Below, one piece after another: positions 1 through 7,101 of a stretch of 64,000 bases of DNA. Below the pieces are notes generated by a model. It had not been told where the DNA came from, searched no databases, and saw nothing but the letters and a program-made list of their open reading frames with translations. The DNA is taken from NCBI GenBank assembly GCA_038247115.1, contig JBBRVG010000005.1, positions 1 to 64,000 on the forward strand, written 5' to 3'. The stretch is from Pseudaeromonas sp038247115 (GTDB lineage: Bacteria > Pseudomonadota > Gammaproteobacteria > Enterobacterales > Aeromonadaceae). Positions within the stretch are counted from its first letter, which is position 1. Every line of letters starts with the position of its first letter. Both the position numbers and the translations under genes were made by a program.

Positions 1-621
1 GAAAGCGTGGATATTTTCGACCGGGAGCGGGTGTTTATCGAGCGCCACCTGCAAGCGTTGGTAAGTCAGTTTCCGCAACTCAAGGTGGTGCTCGAACATA
101 TCACGACCGCTCAGGCGGCGGAGTTTGTGCTGGCCTGCTCCGACAAGGTGGCTGCGACTCTGACCCCCCAGCATCTACTGATGAATCGTAATCACCTGCT
201 GGTCGGCGGCATTCGCCCGCATAATTTCTGTCTGCCGGTGCTCAAGCGTCGACGTCATCAGGAGGCGTTACAGCAGGTCGCTATCAGCGGTAGCCCGAAG
301 TTTTTCCTCGGTACCGATTCTGCTCCCCATCTGCAGGAGCGCAAAGAGAGTCCCTGTGGCTGCGCCGGTTGCTATAGTGCGCCAGCGGCGCTGGAGTTGT
401 ATGCCGAGATCTTTGACCAACTGGGGGCTCTCGATAAGCTCGAAGCTTTCGCTAGCCACTTTGGTGCCGACTTCTATGGCTTGCCGCGCAACCAGGGCAC
501 TGTGACCTTGAAGAAGGAGTCCTGGCAGGTTCCCGAGCGCTTGCATCTATTGGGCGGTCGGGTGCTGGTGCCTTACTGGGCTGGGCAGCCCTTGAATTGG
601 CGCTTGGTTAATCAGGCCTAG
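1..621 (+). CDS. pyrC: Dihydroorotase, 3' part (5' end outside window)
   Basis: C-terminal 206 residues of a class II dihydroorotase, the zinc enzyme that interconverts N-carbamoyl-aspartate and dihydroorotate in pyrimidine synthesis in the cytoplasm. The frame is open from base 1, so the true start lies upstream; the GTG at 7 is internal. Visible family motifs are FDRER, LEHITT (its His is a metal ligand in E. coli PyrC), TPQHL, NRNHLLVGG, FLGTDSAPH (catalytic Asp) and the Cys-rich CGCAGC segment, all in the order of E. coli PyrC. The gene is followed by a hairpin terminator at 684-714. The missing part would be about 140 residues, judging from the usual length near 345. Confidence 0.95.
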   Translation, partial: ESVDIFDRERVFIERHLQALVSQFPQLKVVLEHITTAQAAEFVLACSDKVAATLTPQHLLMNRNHLLVGGIRPHNFCLPVLKRRRHQEALQQVAISGSPKFFLGTDSAPHLQERKESPCGCAGCYSAPAALELYAEIFDQLGALDKLEAFASHFGADFYGLPRNQGTVTLKKESWQVPERLHLLGGRVLVPYWAGQPLNWRLVNQA

Positions 622-1053
622 TTAGCGGTTCCATACTCGCAGCTCCGGGAGGCAAGCAGGCCCGGATCCCGCTCTTCACAAGACCGTGAGTGGTGATGCC
701 ACTTACGGTTTTTTCTTCTATGGGGTCGGCCCATCCTAATACCAGCCAGTTAGCGAAGGCGAGATAGCCTGTTGAGCCAACCGTTGGCGGCAGAGATGCT
801 GCCATCGAGACCCCATGGGAGGGTTTACGGCGAGTTGGCGAGAGAGGATGTCTCGCCCGAACTGCTTAACTGACCCGCATTAGCCAGCTCATCCTGTTTA
901 CTCGGTTTGTATTGCCAAATGTGAGAGGGGAAAATTGGTTGCGCTACGCAATTTTTTTAGGTCACCCCTGGTGCAATTCAAAAAAAGTGATGTATTATGC
1001 AAAAACACTGATTATTTTCTCACTCTTGATGTGAATGCAGGAAGGAATAGCAA
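622..1053. other. pyrC-argD intergenic region
   Basis: 432 bases with no convincing gene. It holds the pyrC terminator and a small TTGCG-CTA-CGCAA hairpin followed by seven T near 940-959, which might end a short transcript. An AT-rich stretch just before argD contains TGATGTATTATGCA (988-1001), which loosely resembles an ArgR box and includes a possible -10 element (TATTAT). The ArgR assignment is weak. Confidence 0.5.
684..714 (+). terminator. Terminator after pyrC
   Basis: A 10-bp stem, CCGTGAGTGG (684-693) with CCACTTACGG (699-708), contains one G-T pair and a 5-base loop, and is followed by six T (709-714). This is a typical rho-independent terminator 62 bases after the pyrC stop. Confidence 0.85.
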
Positions 1054-2262
1054 ATGGAACAGGTAACTCGGGCTTGGTTCGATGAGGTGGTAGTGCCGAC
1101 CTATGCACCCGCACAATTTATACCGGTTCGGGGCCTGGGCTCCCGGCTGTGGGATCAGCAGGATCGAGAGTATATCGACCTGGCTGGCGGCATTGCGGTC
1201 AATGCATTGGGGCACTGCCATCCGGCTCTGGTACAGACGTTGATCGAGCAGGGGCAGACGTTGTGGCATGTCAGCAACTGGATGACCAACGAACCCGTGC
1301 TGCGCTTGGCGCGCAAGATGGTGGATGCCACCTTTGCCGATCGCGCCTTTTTCTGCAATTCCGGCGCCGAAGCCAACGAAGCGGCATTCAAGCTGGCTCG
1401 CCGCTATGCCCATGAGCAGCATGGGGCGCAGAAGGATCAAATCATTGCCTTCTTCCAGGGCTTTCATGGCCGGACCTTCTTTACCGTCAGTGTGGGCGGC
1501 CAAGCCAGCTACTCCGACGGTTTTGGCCCCAAGCCGGGGCAAATCCAGCATGTGGCCTATAACGATTTGGCCGCACTGCAAGAGGTGATTTCCGAGCGCA
1601 CTTGCGCTGTGGTCATGGAGCCGTTGCAGGGTGAGGGTGGGGTTTTGCCAGCCGATCTGGAATTTGCCAAGGCGGTGCGCGAGCTGTGTGATGCTAACCA
1701 GGCCCTGTTGATTTTTGATGAGGTGCAAACCGGCATGGGGCGGACCGGCAGCTTGTTTGCCTATATGCAGCTGGGTGTCGAGCCCGATATTCTGACCACG
1801 GCCAAGGCGCTGGGTGGCGGCTTCCCGATTGGTGCCATGCTGACTCGTGAGGCCATTGCCCAGGTCTTCAAGCCCGGTGTACACGGTACCACCTTTGGTG
1901 GCAACCCGTTGGCCTGTGCGGTGGCTGAGACCGCCTTCGATCTGATCAATGATCCGGCACTGCTGGCCGGAGTGAAGGAGCGCGAGGGCTGGTTCCGTGA
2001 GGCTCTGGCCGTCATCAATGCCCAGTATCACTGTTTCAGCGAGGTTCGCGGTCAAGGCTTACTGCTGGGCGCTGTCCTGACGTCTGAGTATCAGGGCAAG
2101 GCCAAGGCGTTTGTGGATGCCGGGATCGAGCAGGGTGTGCTGGTGTTAGTGGCGGGGGCTAATGTGGTGCGCTTTGCGCCAGCACTGAATCTCAGCCGTG
2201 AGGAGTTCGATCTGGGCATGCAACGTTTTGCGGCCGCCGTTGCGGCGGTTGTTGCCGCCTGA
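1054..2262 (+). CDS. argD: Acetylornithine/succinyldiaminopimelate aminotransferase
   Basis: 402-residue class III PLP aminotransferase of the ArgD/AstC family. It transfers the amino group between glutamate and N-acetylornithine (arginine synthesis) and commonly also acts in the lysine/DAP pathway. Motifs: DLAGGIAVNALGH near residue 43, FCNSGAEANEAA (PLP phosphate binding), FHGRTFF, FDEVQTGMGRTG, and the Schiff-base lysine K251 in TTAKALGGG. The start ATG follows an AGGAAGGAAT ribosome-binding stretch. It is monocistronic, ending in a hairpin shared with the converging MocR gene. In E. coli argD also lies close to crp, and crp is 3.5 kb away here. Biosynthetic argD versus catabolic astC cannot be settled by sequence alone; the absence of ast genes nearby favours argD. 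Confidence 0.9.
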   Translation: MEQVTRAWFDEVVVPTYAPAQFIPVRGLGSRLWDQQDREYIDLAGGIAVNALGHCHPALVQTLIEQGQTLWHVSNWMTNEPVLRLARKMVDATFADRAFFCNSGAEANEAAFKLARRYAHEQHGAQKDQIIAFFQGFHGRTFFTVSVGGQASYSDGFGPKPGQIQHVAYNDLAALQEVISERTCAVVMEPLQGEGGVLPADLEFAKAVRELCDANQALLIFDEVQTGMGRTGSLFAYMQLGVEPDILTTAKALGGGFPIGAMLTREAIAQVFKPGVHGTTFGGNPLACAVAETAFDLINDPALLAGVKEREGWFREALAVINAQYHCFSEVRGQGLLLGAVLTSEYQGKAKAFVDAGIEQGVLVLVAGANVVRFAPALNLSREEFDLGMQRFAAAVAAVVAA

Positions 2263-2318
2263 TCGATGATCAGCGCTGTCGCGCGCAAGCTACCGCTAGG
2301 CGACCGACGCCTGCATGA

Positions 2319-2350
2319 GATAAAGCCGAACCCCCTGGTTCGGCTTTATC
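2319..2350. terminator. Bidirectional terminator between argD and MocR gene
   Basis: A perfect 14-bp stem, GATAAAGCCGAACC (2319-2332) with GGTTCGGCTTTATC (2337-2350), has a 4-base loop. The stop codon of the minus-strand regulator lies inside the right arm. The T-run is short (TTTAT within the stem), so strength is uncertain. Confidence 0.7.
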
Positions 2351-3722
2351 GTTGCTGGGATCCTGCTTCATGGGCGGCGCCGGCCAGCAACTGGGCGAGG
2401 ATGGCCAAAGCCCGGCTGAGTTCTTCCCGGGTGGCGGTGGCCATCAATCCCAACCGCACGGCGGCGGGTGTGACCTGACCCCGGGTGGTGAAGTAGCTGG
2501 CGGATGAGACCAGCACTCCGGCCTGCTCGGCCTGTTGACTGAAGTGTTCCGCGCTGGTGCCGGTGGGCAGGTGCAGCCAGCCATGCAGTCCTCTTAGTTG
2601 GTGCTGATAGCGGCTACCCAGCTGGTGATAGGCGAGTTGCTGGCGCGCCTGTGCCTCCTGTAATTGGGCCAGGCAAATTTGCTCGGCATCGCCACTGTGG
2701 ATCAGCTGACAGCTGAGTTCTACCCCTAATGGCGAGGGCATCCAGATCTGGGTCCGTATCACGCGCTGCACCGCCTCTGCGGCGGCGGGCGGCAGGCACA
2801 GAAAGCCGGTGCGCAGACCGGGTAGTAGACATTTGGAGAGGCTGGTCAGTGACAGGGCACAATCCGGGGCGAGTTGGTATAACGAAGGCAACTGGCCGCG
2901 GACGGTAAAACCATAGATATCATCGTCGATCAGGGTCAAGCGATGGCGGCGCGCCACGGCGATCAGCTCCTGTCGGCGTCGCAACGGCATGATGGCGGTG
3001 GTGGGGTTTTGCTGGCTGGCGGTCACAAACAGCAGCCGCAACGGCATCTGGGCACAATACTCCGCCACCGCCTCGGGTAGTAAGCCCTGTTCATCCATGG
3101 CCAGTCCCTGCAGGGGGCGGCCCAGACTCTGGCACAGGGCGATCAATCCTGGATAACACAGACTCTCGGCGCCTATGGTTTCGCCTGGTTCGCTCAATGC
3201 CAGCAATAACGCCTGCAATCCCTGCTGAGCGCCGTGTACCGGCAAGAGTTGATGTCCCGCAGCCAGCGGTATCCCGAGCCAGCGTAACCACTCCAGAGCG
3301 GCATTATGCTGGTGGGGTAATAGTGCCTGGGCAGGATACCCCAGTTGCTGGGCACTCAGCTGTCCGGCTAACAAGGGCAGCACCCGCTGCAAGGTGGGCT
3401 CGGCCAGAGCGAGTAAGGGCTGGATGATGCTCAGATTGAGCGGGATCTCGGGGCCAGGGCTGCGGATCACCTGCTCCAGCGCCAACTGACCACGGACAAA
3501 GGATCCCTGACCCACCCGACTGTGGACCAATCCCTGCTGCTCGGCCTGACGGTAGGCTCGCGCCACTGTGGTGGGATTGATCCCGAGCTGCTGTGCCAGC
3601 TGACGAATAGGAGGCAAGCGCTGCCCCGGACGCAAGACACCGTGGTGAATATCCGCCTGCAGTCGGACGGCTAATTGGCTATAGCCGGGATGGGGCAAAT
3701 CTGCGGGATACCAGTTGGTCAT
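2346..3722 (-). CDS. MocR-type regulator (GntR wHTH fused to aminotransferase fold)
   Basis: 458-residue PLP-dependent MocR-subfamily regulator. Residues about 10-80 form a GntR winged helix (LRPGQRLPPIRQLAQQLGIN, TVARAYRQAEQQGLV). The rest is an aminotransferase class I fold with the PLP lysine K297 in SLTSLSK. The start is set at the ATG at 3722 (MTNWYPADL); a longer in-frame reading to 3845 would run over the operators and has no family homology. It is divergent from a 3-hydroxyisobutyrate-dehydrogenase-like gene, with two palindromes between the starts, so it probably controls itself and that neighbour. Effector unknown; members of this family sense amino acids, GABA or vitamin B6 compounds. 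Confidence 0.85.
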   Translation of the reverse strand: MTNWYPADLPHPGYSQLAVRLQADIHHGVLRPGQRLPPIRQLAQQLGINPTTVARAYRQAEQQGLVHSRVGQGSFVRGQLALEQVIRSPGPEIPLNLSIIQPLLALAEPTLQRVLPLLAGQLSAQQLGYPAQALLPHQHNAALEWLRWLGIPLAAGHQLLPVHGAQQGLQALLLALSEPGETIGAESLCYPGLIALCQSLGRPLQGLAMDEQGLLPEAVAEYCAQMPLRLLFVTASQQNPTTAIMPLRRRQELIAVARRHRLTLIDDDIYGFTVRGQLPSLYQLAPDCALSLTSLSKCLLPGLRTGFLCLPPAAAEAVQRVIRTQIWMPSPLGVELSCQLIHSGDAEQICLAQLQEAQARQQLAYHQLGSRYQHQLRGLHGWLHLPTGTSAEHFSQQAEQAGVLVSSASYFTTRGQVTPAAVRLGLMATATREELSRALAILAQLLAGAAHEAGSQQR

Positions 3723-3760
3723 ACAATTCCTTATTTTGTATGACGTACATTGTGCGTCAT
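3718..3760. promoter_or_regulatory. Probable MocR operator pair
   Basis: Two overlapping inverted repeats lie at the regulator start. GTCATACAA (3718-3726) pairs with TTGTATGAC (3736-3744) around a 9-base gap. ATGACGTACATTGTGCGTCAT (3740-3760) is a 21-base palindrome with one mismatched pair. The first covers the regulator's own start codon, suggesting autoregulation. Which protein binds is inferred from position only. Confidence 0.6.
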
Positions 3761-3858
3761 CTGCCGCCCCTTGTCTTGAGCCCGTTACCGTCGGGTCGTA
3801 AGGTGGTGTCACTGTCTGGCAGAGGATCCTGCCCCTATCCATCAAGGGAGTTACGGCG

Positions 3859-4719
3859 ATGAAAGTAGCATTTATCGGTTTGGGCGTTATGGGATATCCG
3901 ATGGCAGGGCATCTGCAACGACTCGGCCATGAAGTCTGTGTCTACAACCGGACTACGGCGCGGGCACAAAGCTGGGTTGCGGAATACGCGGGAGAGCTGG
4001 CTCTGACCCCGGCGGCGGCCGCTGCTGCGGCGGAACTGGTGTTGGTGTGCGTGGGCAATGATGCGGATGTCCGTGCTGTTGTGTATGGCGAGCAGGGGGT
4101 TCTGGCGGGGATGGCTGCCGGGACCTTGCTGATAGATCACACCACCACCTCGGCGCTTCTGGCCGAAGAGCTAGCCGCGCGATGTGCCGGGCTGGGCGTG
4201 CATTTTCTCGATGCCCCGGTTTCCGGTGGGCAGGCCGGGGCCCAAAAAGGGACTCTCAGCATCATGATCGGGGGTGAAGAGGCGGATGTGGAGCGGGCCA
4301 GCGGGGTACTGGGTTGCTATGGACAACGCATCACTCGGGTCGGTCCTCATGGCGCCGGCCAGCGCTGCAAGATGGTTAACCAGATCTGTATTGCCGGTAT
4401 TTTGCAGGGCTTGGCAGAAGGCTTTACCCTGGCCAAGGCCAGTGGTCTGGATATCCAGACCGTGGCGAGCGTGCTCGGGGGTGGCGCTGCGCAATCCTGG
4501 CAACTGGATAATCGGGCGACCACCATGGCGGCCGGTGAGTTCGATTTCGGCTTTGCCATCGAGTGGATGCACAAGGATCTGGGTTTCTGCCTGCAAGAGG
4601 CAGAGCGGTTAGGCTTATCTCTGCCCATGACCCGGGATGTGGATGCCCGGTATCAGGCGTTAATGGCACGCGGACTGGGGCGTTGTGATACCTCGGTGCT
4701 TATCCGCCAGTTCGACTAG
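3859..4719 (+). CDS. 3-hydroxyisobutyrate dehydrogenase-family oxidoreductase
   Basis: 286-residue beta-hydroxyacid dehydrogenase related to HibD/GarR (tartronate semialdehyde reductase). The N-terminus has the Rossmann motif GLGVMGYPMAGHL. The substrate-binding motif DAPVSGGQAGA and the catalytic lysine K171 in GQRCKMVNQ are present, followed by an all-helical C-terminal half of normal length. GGGAG eight bases before the ATG supports the start. It stands alone, divergent from a MocR-type regulator that probably controls it. The exact substrate (3-hydroxyisobutyrate, tartronate semialdehyde, or another 3-hydroxyacid) cannot be read from the sequence. Confidence 0.85.
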   Translation: MKVAFIGLGVMGYPMAGHLQRLGHEVCVYNRTTARAQSWVAEYAGELALTPAAAAAAAELVLVCVGNDADVRAVVYGEQGVLAGMAAGTLLIDHTTTSALLAEELAARCAGLGVHFLDAPVSGGQAGAQKGTLSIMIGGEEADVERASGVLGCYGQRITRVGPHGAGQRCKMVNQICIAGILQGLAEGFTLAKASGLDIQTVASVLGGGAAQSWQLDNRATTMAAGEFDFGFAIEWMHKDLGFCLQEAERLGLSLPMTRDVDARYQALMARGLGRCDTSVLIRQFD

Positions 4720-4787
4720 GTTCGTCAATTCGATCAGGCTTGTTGATTCGAGCCGGTTCGGCCGTTTGAGCGGGAGTAAACTCGCGG

Positions 4788-4815
4788 CCTGCTCTGTCAT
4801 CTGTGACAGGGCAGG
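4788..4815. repeat. 12-bp inverted repeat upstream of HAD gene
   Basis: CCTGCTCTGTCA (4788-4799) pairs with TGACAGGGCAGG (4804-4815) through one G-T pair and a TCTG loop. No T-run follows, so it is either a weak terminator for the dehydrogenase gene or a regulatory dyad for the HAD gene. Confidence 0.55.
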
Positions 4816-4910
4816 CAGTTCATTCGATCCAGCCGTCGGAAGGCTTGCGTGGGGTCGAGTGATCGCTCTATGCTCGATGGCCTGCAACTATTGCGGCAGT
4901 GGAGGTCGAA

Positions 4911-5528
4911 ATGCCCTGTACCCCTGTGCGAGCTGTGTTGTTTGATGCCTATGGCACTCTGTGCCAGATCGCCGACCCGCGACGTCCCTATCAGCAATTA
5001 TCCCGTCGAGTGACCAATCGGGTGTTATTTACCAAAGCGGTGATGACCCAACCCTTGACCTTGCGTCAGGCAGCCTATCGGGCCGTGGCACAGATTTCCG
5101 AAGCCGAGCTGAGTCGGCTGGAGCAGGATCTGGCGCTGGAGTTGGAAAGCATCCGTTTGTTCCCGGAAGTAGTCGAGGTGCTCTCGACCCTGAAGGCCAG
5201 AGGCTATCGTCTCGGTGTCATCGCCAATCTGGCGCAACCTTACGCCTCGCCACTCCAGCAATTGCTGCCCTTCGAGCTGGATCTCTATGCCTGGTCGTTC
5301 GAACAGGGTCATCCCAAGCCGCACCCGCAGTTTTACCGCTGGGCCTGCGATGGACTAGCGACGCCCTGTGCTGCCACCCTGATGGTGGGTGATACTCGGG
5401 TGCCGGATTTTCACGGCGCCCAGGCCTGTGGTTTGCAGGCGCGCTGGCTACGCCGCCGGGCGGTGTTGCCTAGCAGTGAATCGCAGACCTTGCATGACCT
5501 GACATCATTACTCGACCAATTGCCTTAA
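4911..5528 (+). CDS. HAD-superfamily hydrolase
   Basis: 205-residue haloacid-dehalogenase-like phosphatase. Motif I is VLFDAYGTL (nucleophile D12), motif II lies in GVIANL, motif III is the lysine in GHPKPHPQFY, and motif IV is MVGDTRVPDFHGA. The ATG at 4911 is chosen because GGAGG (4901-4905) sits five bases upstream; an in-frame GTG at 4899 has no such site. It is monocistronic between the dehydrogenase gene and converging crp. The substrate is unknown; family members dephosphorylate small phosphorylated metabolites. Confidence 0.85.
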   Translation: MPCTPVRAVLFDAYGTLCQIADPRRPYQQLSRRVTNRVLFTKAVMTQPLTLRQAAYRAVAQISEAELSRLEQDLALELESIRLFPEVVEVLSTLKARGYRLGVIANLAQPYASPLQQLLPFELDLYAWSFEQGHPKPHPQFYRWACDGLATPCAATLMVGDTRVPDFHGAQACGLQARWLRRRAVLPSSESQTLHDLTSLLDQLP

Positions 5529-5533
5529 AGCCG

Positions 5534-5707
5534 TCACGGCTCCGTCACCAAGAAAAGTCGCTCGCTGCGGTCATCCACTATGGCTTGTCGCAACGCCATG
5601 TGGGCCACGTCATGGTGTAACAGCAGGAACTTGCTCAAAAAGACCAACACCAGTTTCTGCGGACACTGGATCGGTAGTCTTGCCGCATGGGCGAGGAGGC
5701 TAGTGAT
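5534..5707 (-). CDS. Possible small ORF downstream of crp (doubtful)
   Basis: An open frame of about 57 codons from a GTG near 5707, ending in LRQAIVDDRSERLFLVTEP. It lies just past the crp terminator on the same strand and converges on the HAD gene. Codon use looks plausible, but there is no clear ribosome-binding site and I recognise no family. It may be non-coding. Confidence 0.2.
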   Translation of the reverse strand: MTSLLAHAARLPIQCPQKLVLVFLSKFLLLHHDVAHMALRQAIVDDRSERLFLVTEP

Positions 5708-5712
5708 GACGA

Positions 5713-5745
5713 GAAAAAAACAAAGCCCGCAGGTTGCGGGCTTTG
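5713..5745 (-). terminator. crp terminator
   Basis: CAAAGCCCGC (5721-5730) pairs with GCGGGCTTTG (5736-5745) around a 5-base loop. Read on the minus strand it is followed by a run of T (5714-5720), 18 bases after the crp stop. Confidence 0.9.
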
Positions 5746-5763
5746 TCAGGCAAAACTGGGTTA

Positions 5764-6402
5764 TCAGCGGGTGCCGAATACCACAATAGTCTTGCCATGG
5801 GCGGAGATCAGGCTCTGATCTTCCAGCATCTTCAGGATCCGGCCCACGGTTTCGCGGGAGCAACCGACGATCTGGCCGATTTCCTGACGGGTGATCTTGA
5901 TCTGCATGCCATCCGGATGGGTCATGGCATCAGGCTGGTGCGCCAGATTCAGCAGCGTCTGGGCGATACGGCCGGTGACGTCCAGGAAGGCCAGGTTACC
6001 GACCTTCTCGCTGGTGGTCTGCAGACGACGCGCCATTTGCGAGGAGAGACGGATCAGGATTTCCGGATTGACCTGGATCAGTTGGCGAAACTTCTTGTAC
6101 GAGATTTCGGCCACTTCACAAGGGCTCTTGGCGCGAACCCAAGCGGTCCGAGTCGGGTTTTCACTGTCGTCAAACAGCCCCAGCTCGCCGATAAAATCGC
6201 CCTGATTCAGATAGGAGAGGATCATCTCCTTCCCTTCTTCATCCTTGATCAAGACAGCCACAGAACCCTTGACGATGAAGTAGAGGGTTTCAGCTTTCTC
6301 ACCAGCATGGATCAGGGTGCTCTTGGCGGGATACTTGTGAATGTGGCAATGAGACAGGAACCATTCCTGAGTCGGGTCAGTTTGCGGCTTGCCAATAACC
6401 AT
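5764..6402 (-). CDS. crp: cAMP receptor protein
   Basis: 212-residue global regulator Crp, two residues longer than the usual 210. The N-terminal cyclic-nucleotide-binding domain has GELGLFDDSENPTRTAW, where the E. coli protein reads GELGLFEEGQERSAW, so the cAMP-binding loop carries a small insertion. The long dimer helix and the C-terminal helix-turn-helix ITRQEIGQIVGCSRETVGRI are almost unchanged, so the DNA specificity (TGTGA-N6-TCACA) should be the standard one. GAGGA upstream of the ATG is the ribosome-binding site. Matching sites are found in front of mtlA and the left pilin operon, and in the interval upstream of crp itself. Confidence 0.98.
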   Translation of the reverse strand: MVIGKPQTDPTQEWFLSHCHIHKYPAKSTLIHAGEKAETLYFIVKGSVAVLIKDEEGKEMILSYLNQGDFIGELGLFDDSENPTRTAWVRAKSPCEVAEISYKKFRQLIQVNPEILIRLSSQMARRLQTTSEKVGNLAFLDVTGRIAQTLLNLAHQPDAMTHPDGMQIKITRQEIGQIVGCSRETVGRILKMLEDQSLISAHGKTIVVFGTR

Positions 6403-6470
6403 TGTGAGTCCTCTTGATTACACTACCCAGTGACCAGAGTCCTGGGTCTTATCCTTAGAATCGATGACCT

Positions 6471-6500
6471 AGCATACGGGGCACGAGCCCCAAATGGCAA
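6471..6500 (-). promoter_or_regulatory. Possible crp promoter
   Basis: On the minus strand TTGCCA (6495-6500) and TATGCT (6471-6476) are separated by 18 bases, about 70 bases before the crp start. The spacer holds a GGGGC-ACGA-GCCCC inverted repeat (6478-6491). Assigned by pattern only. Confidence 0.45.
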
Positions 6501-6696
6501 GATACCTTGCTTCAGCCAGGGGATTTAAGACGTGAGCCGTGTCTCTGGTTTTTTCAGCCCAGAGGCCGGGATCGGCGTTTGCAGCACGACTCCGGATAGA
6601 GCAATTACGCTAAGGCTGGAACGTTTTTCAGCCCGAGGTATGGCAAGCATCATACGCATGGCGGCGGGGAAACCAAAAGGGTCTGCGGAGCTCTGC

Positions 6697-6743
6697 ACCA
6701 ATTGCGCTATGAGGTTGTGATCCTGATCACTGGCGCAATTGGT
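6697..6743. promoter_or_regulatory. CRP site inside a 47-bp dyad, crp-yheU interval
   Basis: TGTGA-TCCTGA-TCACT (6716-6731) matches the CRP consensus. It sits near the middle of a larger perfect 11-bp inverted repeat, ACCAATTGCGC (6697-6707) and GCGCAATTGGT (6733-6743). It is about 315 bases upstream of crp. E. coli crp is autoregulated, so a role in crp or antisense control is plausible. Confidence 0.6.
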
Positions 6744-6842
6744 CAAAGTTCAGCTCATGGTCTACCGCAGTAAAAATGACAGGATCCGGGGGGCTCGGTG
6801 ACGGGTGACCTTCGGTTGTTTATCAGCCGGTTGTCGGGGCAT

Positions 6843-7082
6843 TTACTCCTCATCCTGCGAGGCTCGGGCCTGCAGTTCATGCCGAGGCATGATATTGACG
6901 GTTTCATGCAACTCGCTAAATACAATCACCGCCTCGCCCTGCTGCAGTCGTTGCTGCACATGGGCCACCTTGTCGGCCAGGGAGATCTCTTCTGCGCCAT
7001 AGTCGGTACCTTCCCGCAGCACAAAGTGCTCAATCAGGCTATTGAGGGTTTCGGCATCTAGCTCTTGCCAGGGGATCAACAT
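6843..7082 (-). CDS. yheU: YheU family (UPF0270) protein
   Basis: 79-residue acidic cytoplasmic protein of the UPF0270 family. It matches E. coli YheU along its length: MLIPWQEL, EHFVLREGTDYG, then GEAVIVFSELHETVNIMPR. Function is not known. It begins 19 bases after the MocR-type gene on the same strand, so the two may be cotranscribed. In E. coli yheU lies in the yheS-yheT-yheU group near crp, which agrees with its position here. Confidence 0.9.
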   Translation of the reverse strand: MLIPWQELDAETLNSLIEHFVLREGTDYGAEEISLADKVAHVQQRLQQGEAVIVFSELHETVNIMPRHELQARASQDEE

Positions 7083-7101
7083 GGGAACCTCGTCAGTGGA
7101 A

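Larger units (their letters stand above)
6403..6842. other. crp-yheU intergenic region
   Basis: 440 bases containing the crp promoter candidate and the CRP dyad. Two short overlapping frames around 6525-6746 on opposite strands resemble nothing and are best taken as non-coding. Confidence 0.6.

Noticed and set aside
988..1001. ArgR box before argD
   Set aside because: TGATGTATTATGCA departs from the ARG-box consensus at several positions; noted only within the intergenic entry.
1012..2055. Long minus-strand frame opposite argD (347 codons)
   Set aside because: Antisense shadow of argD; no family resemblance and no ribosome-binding site.
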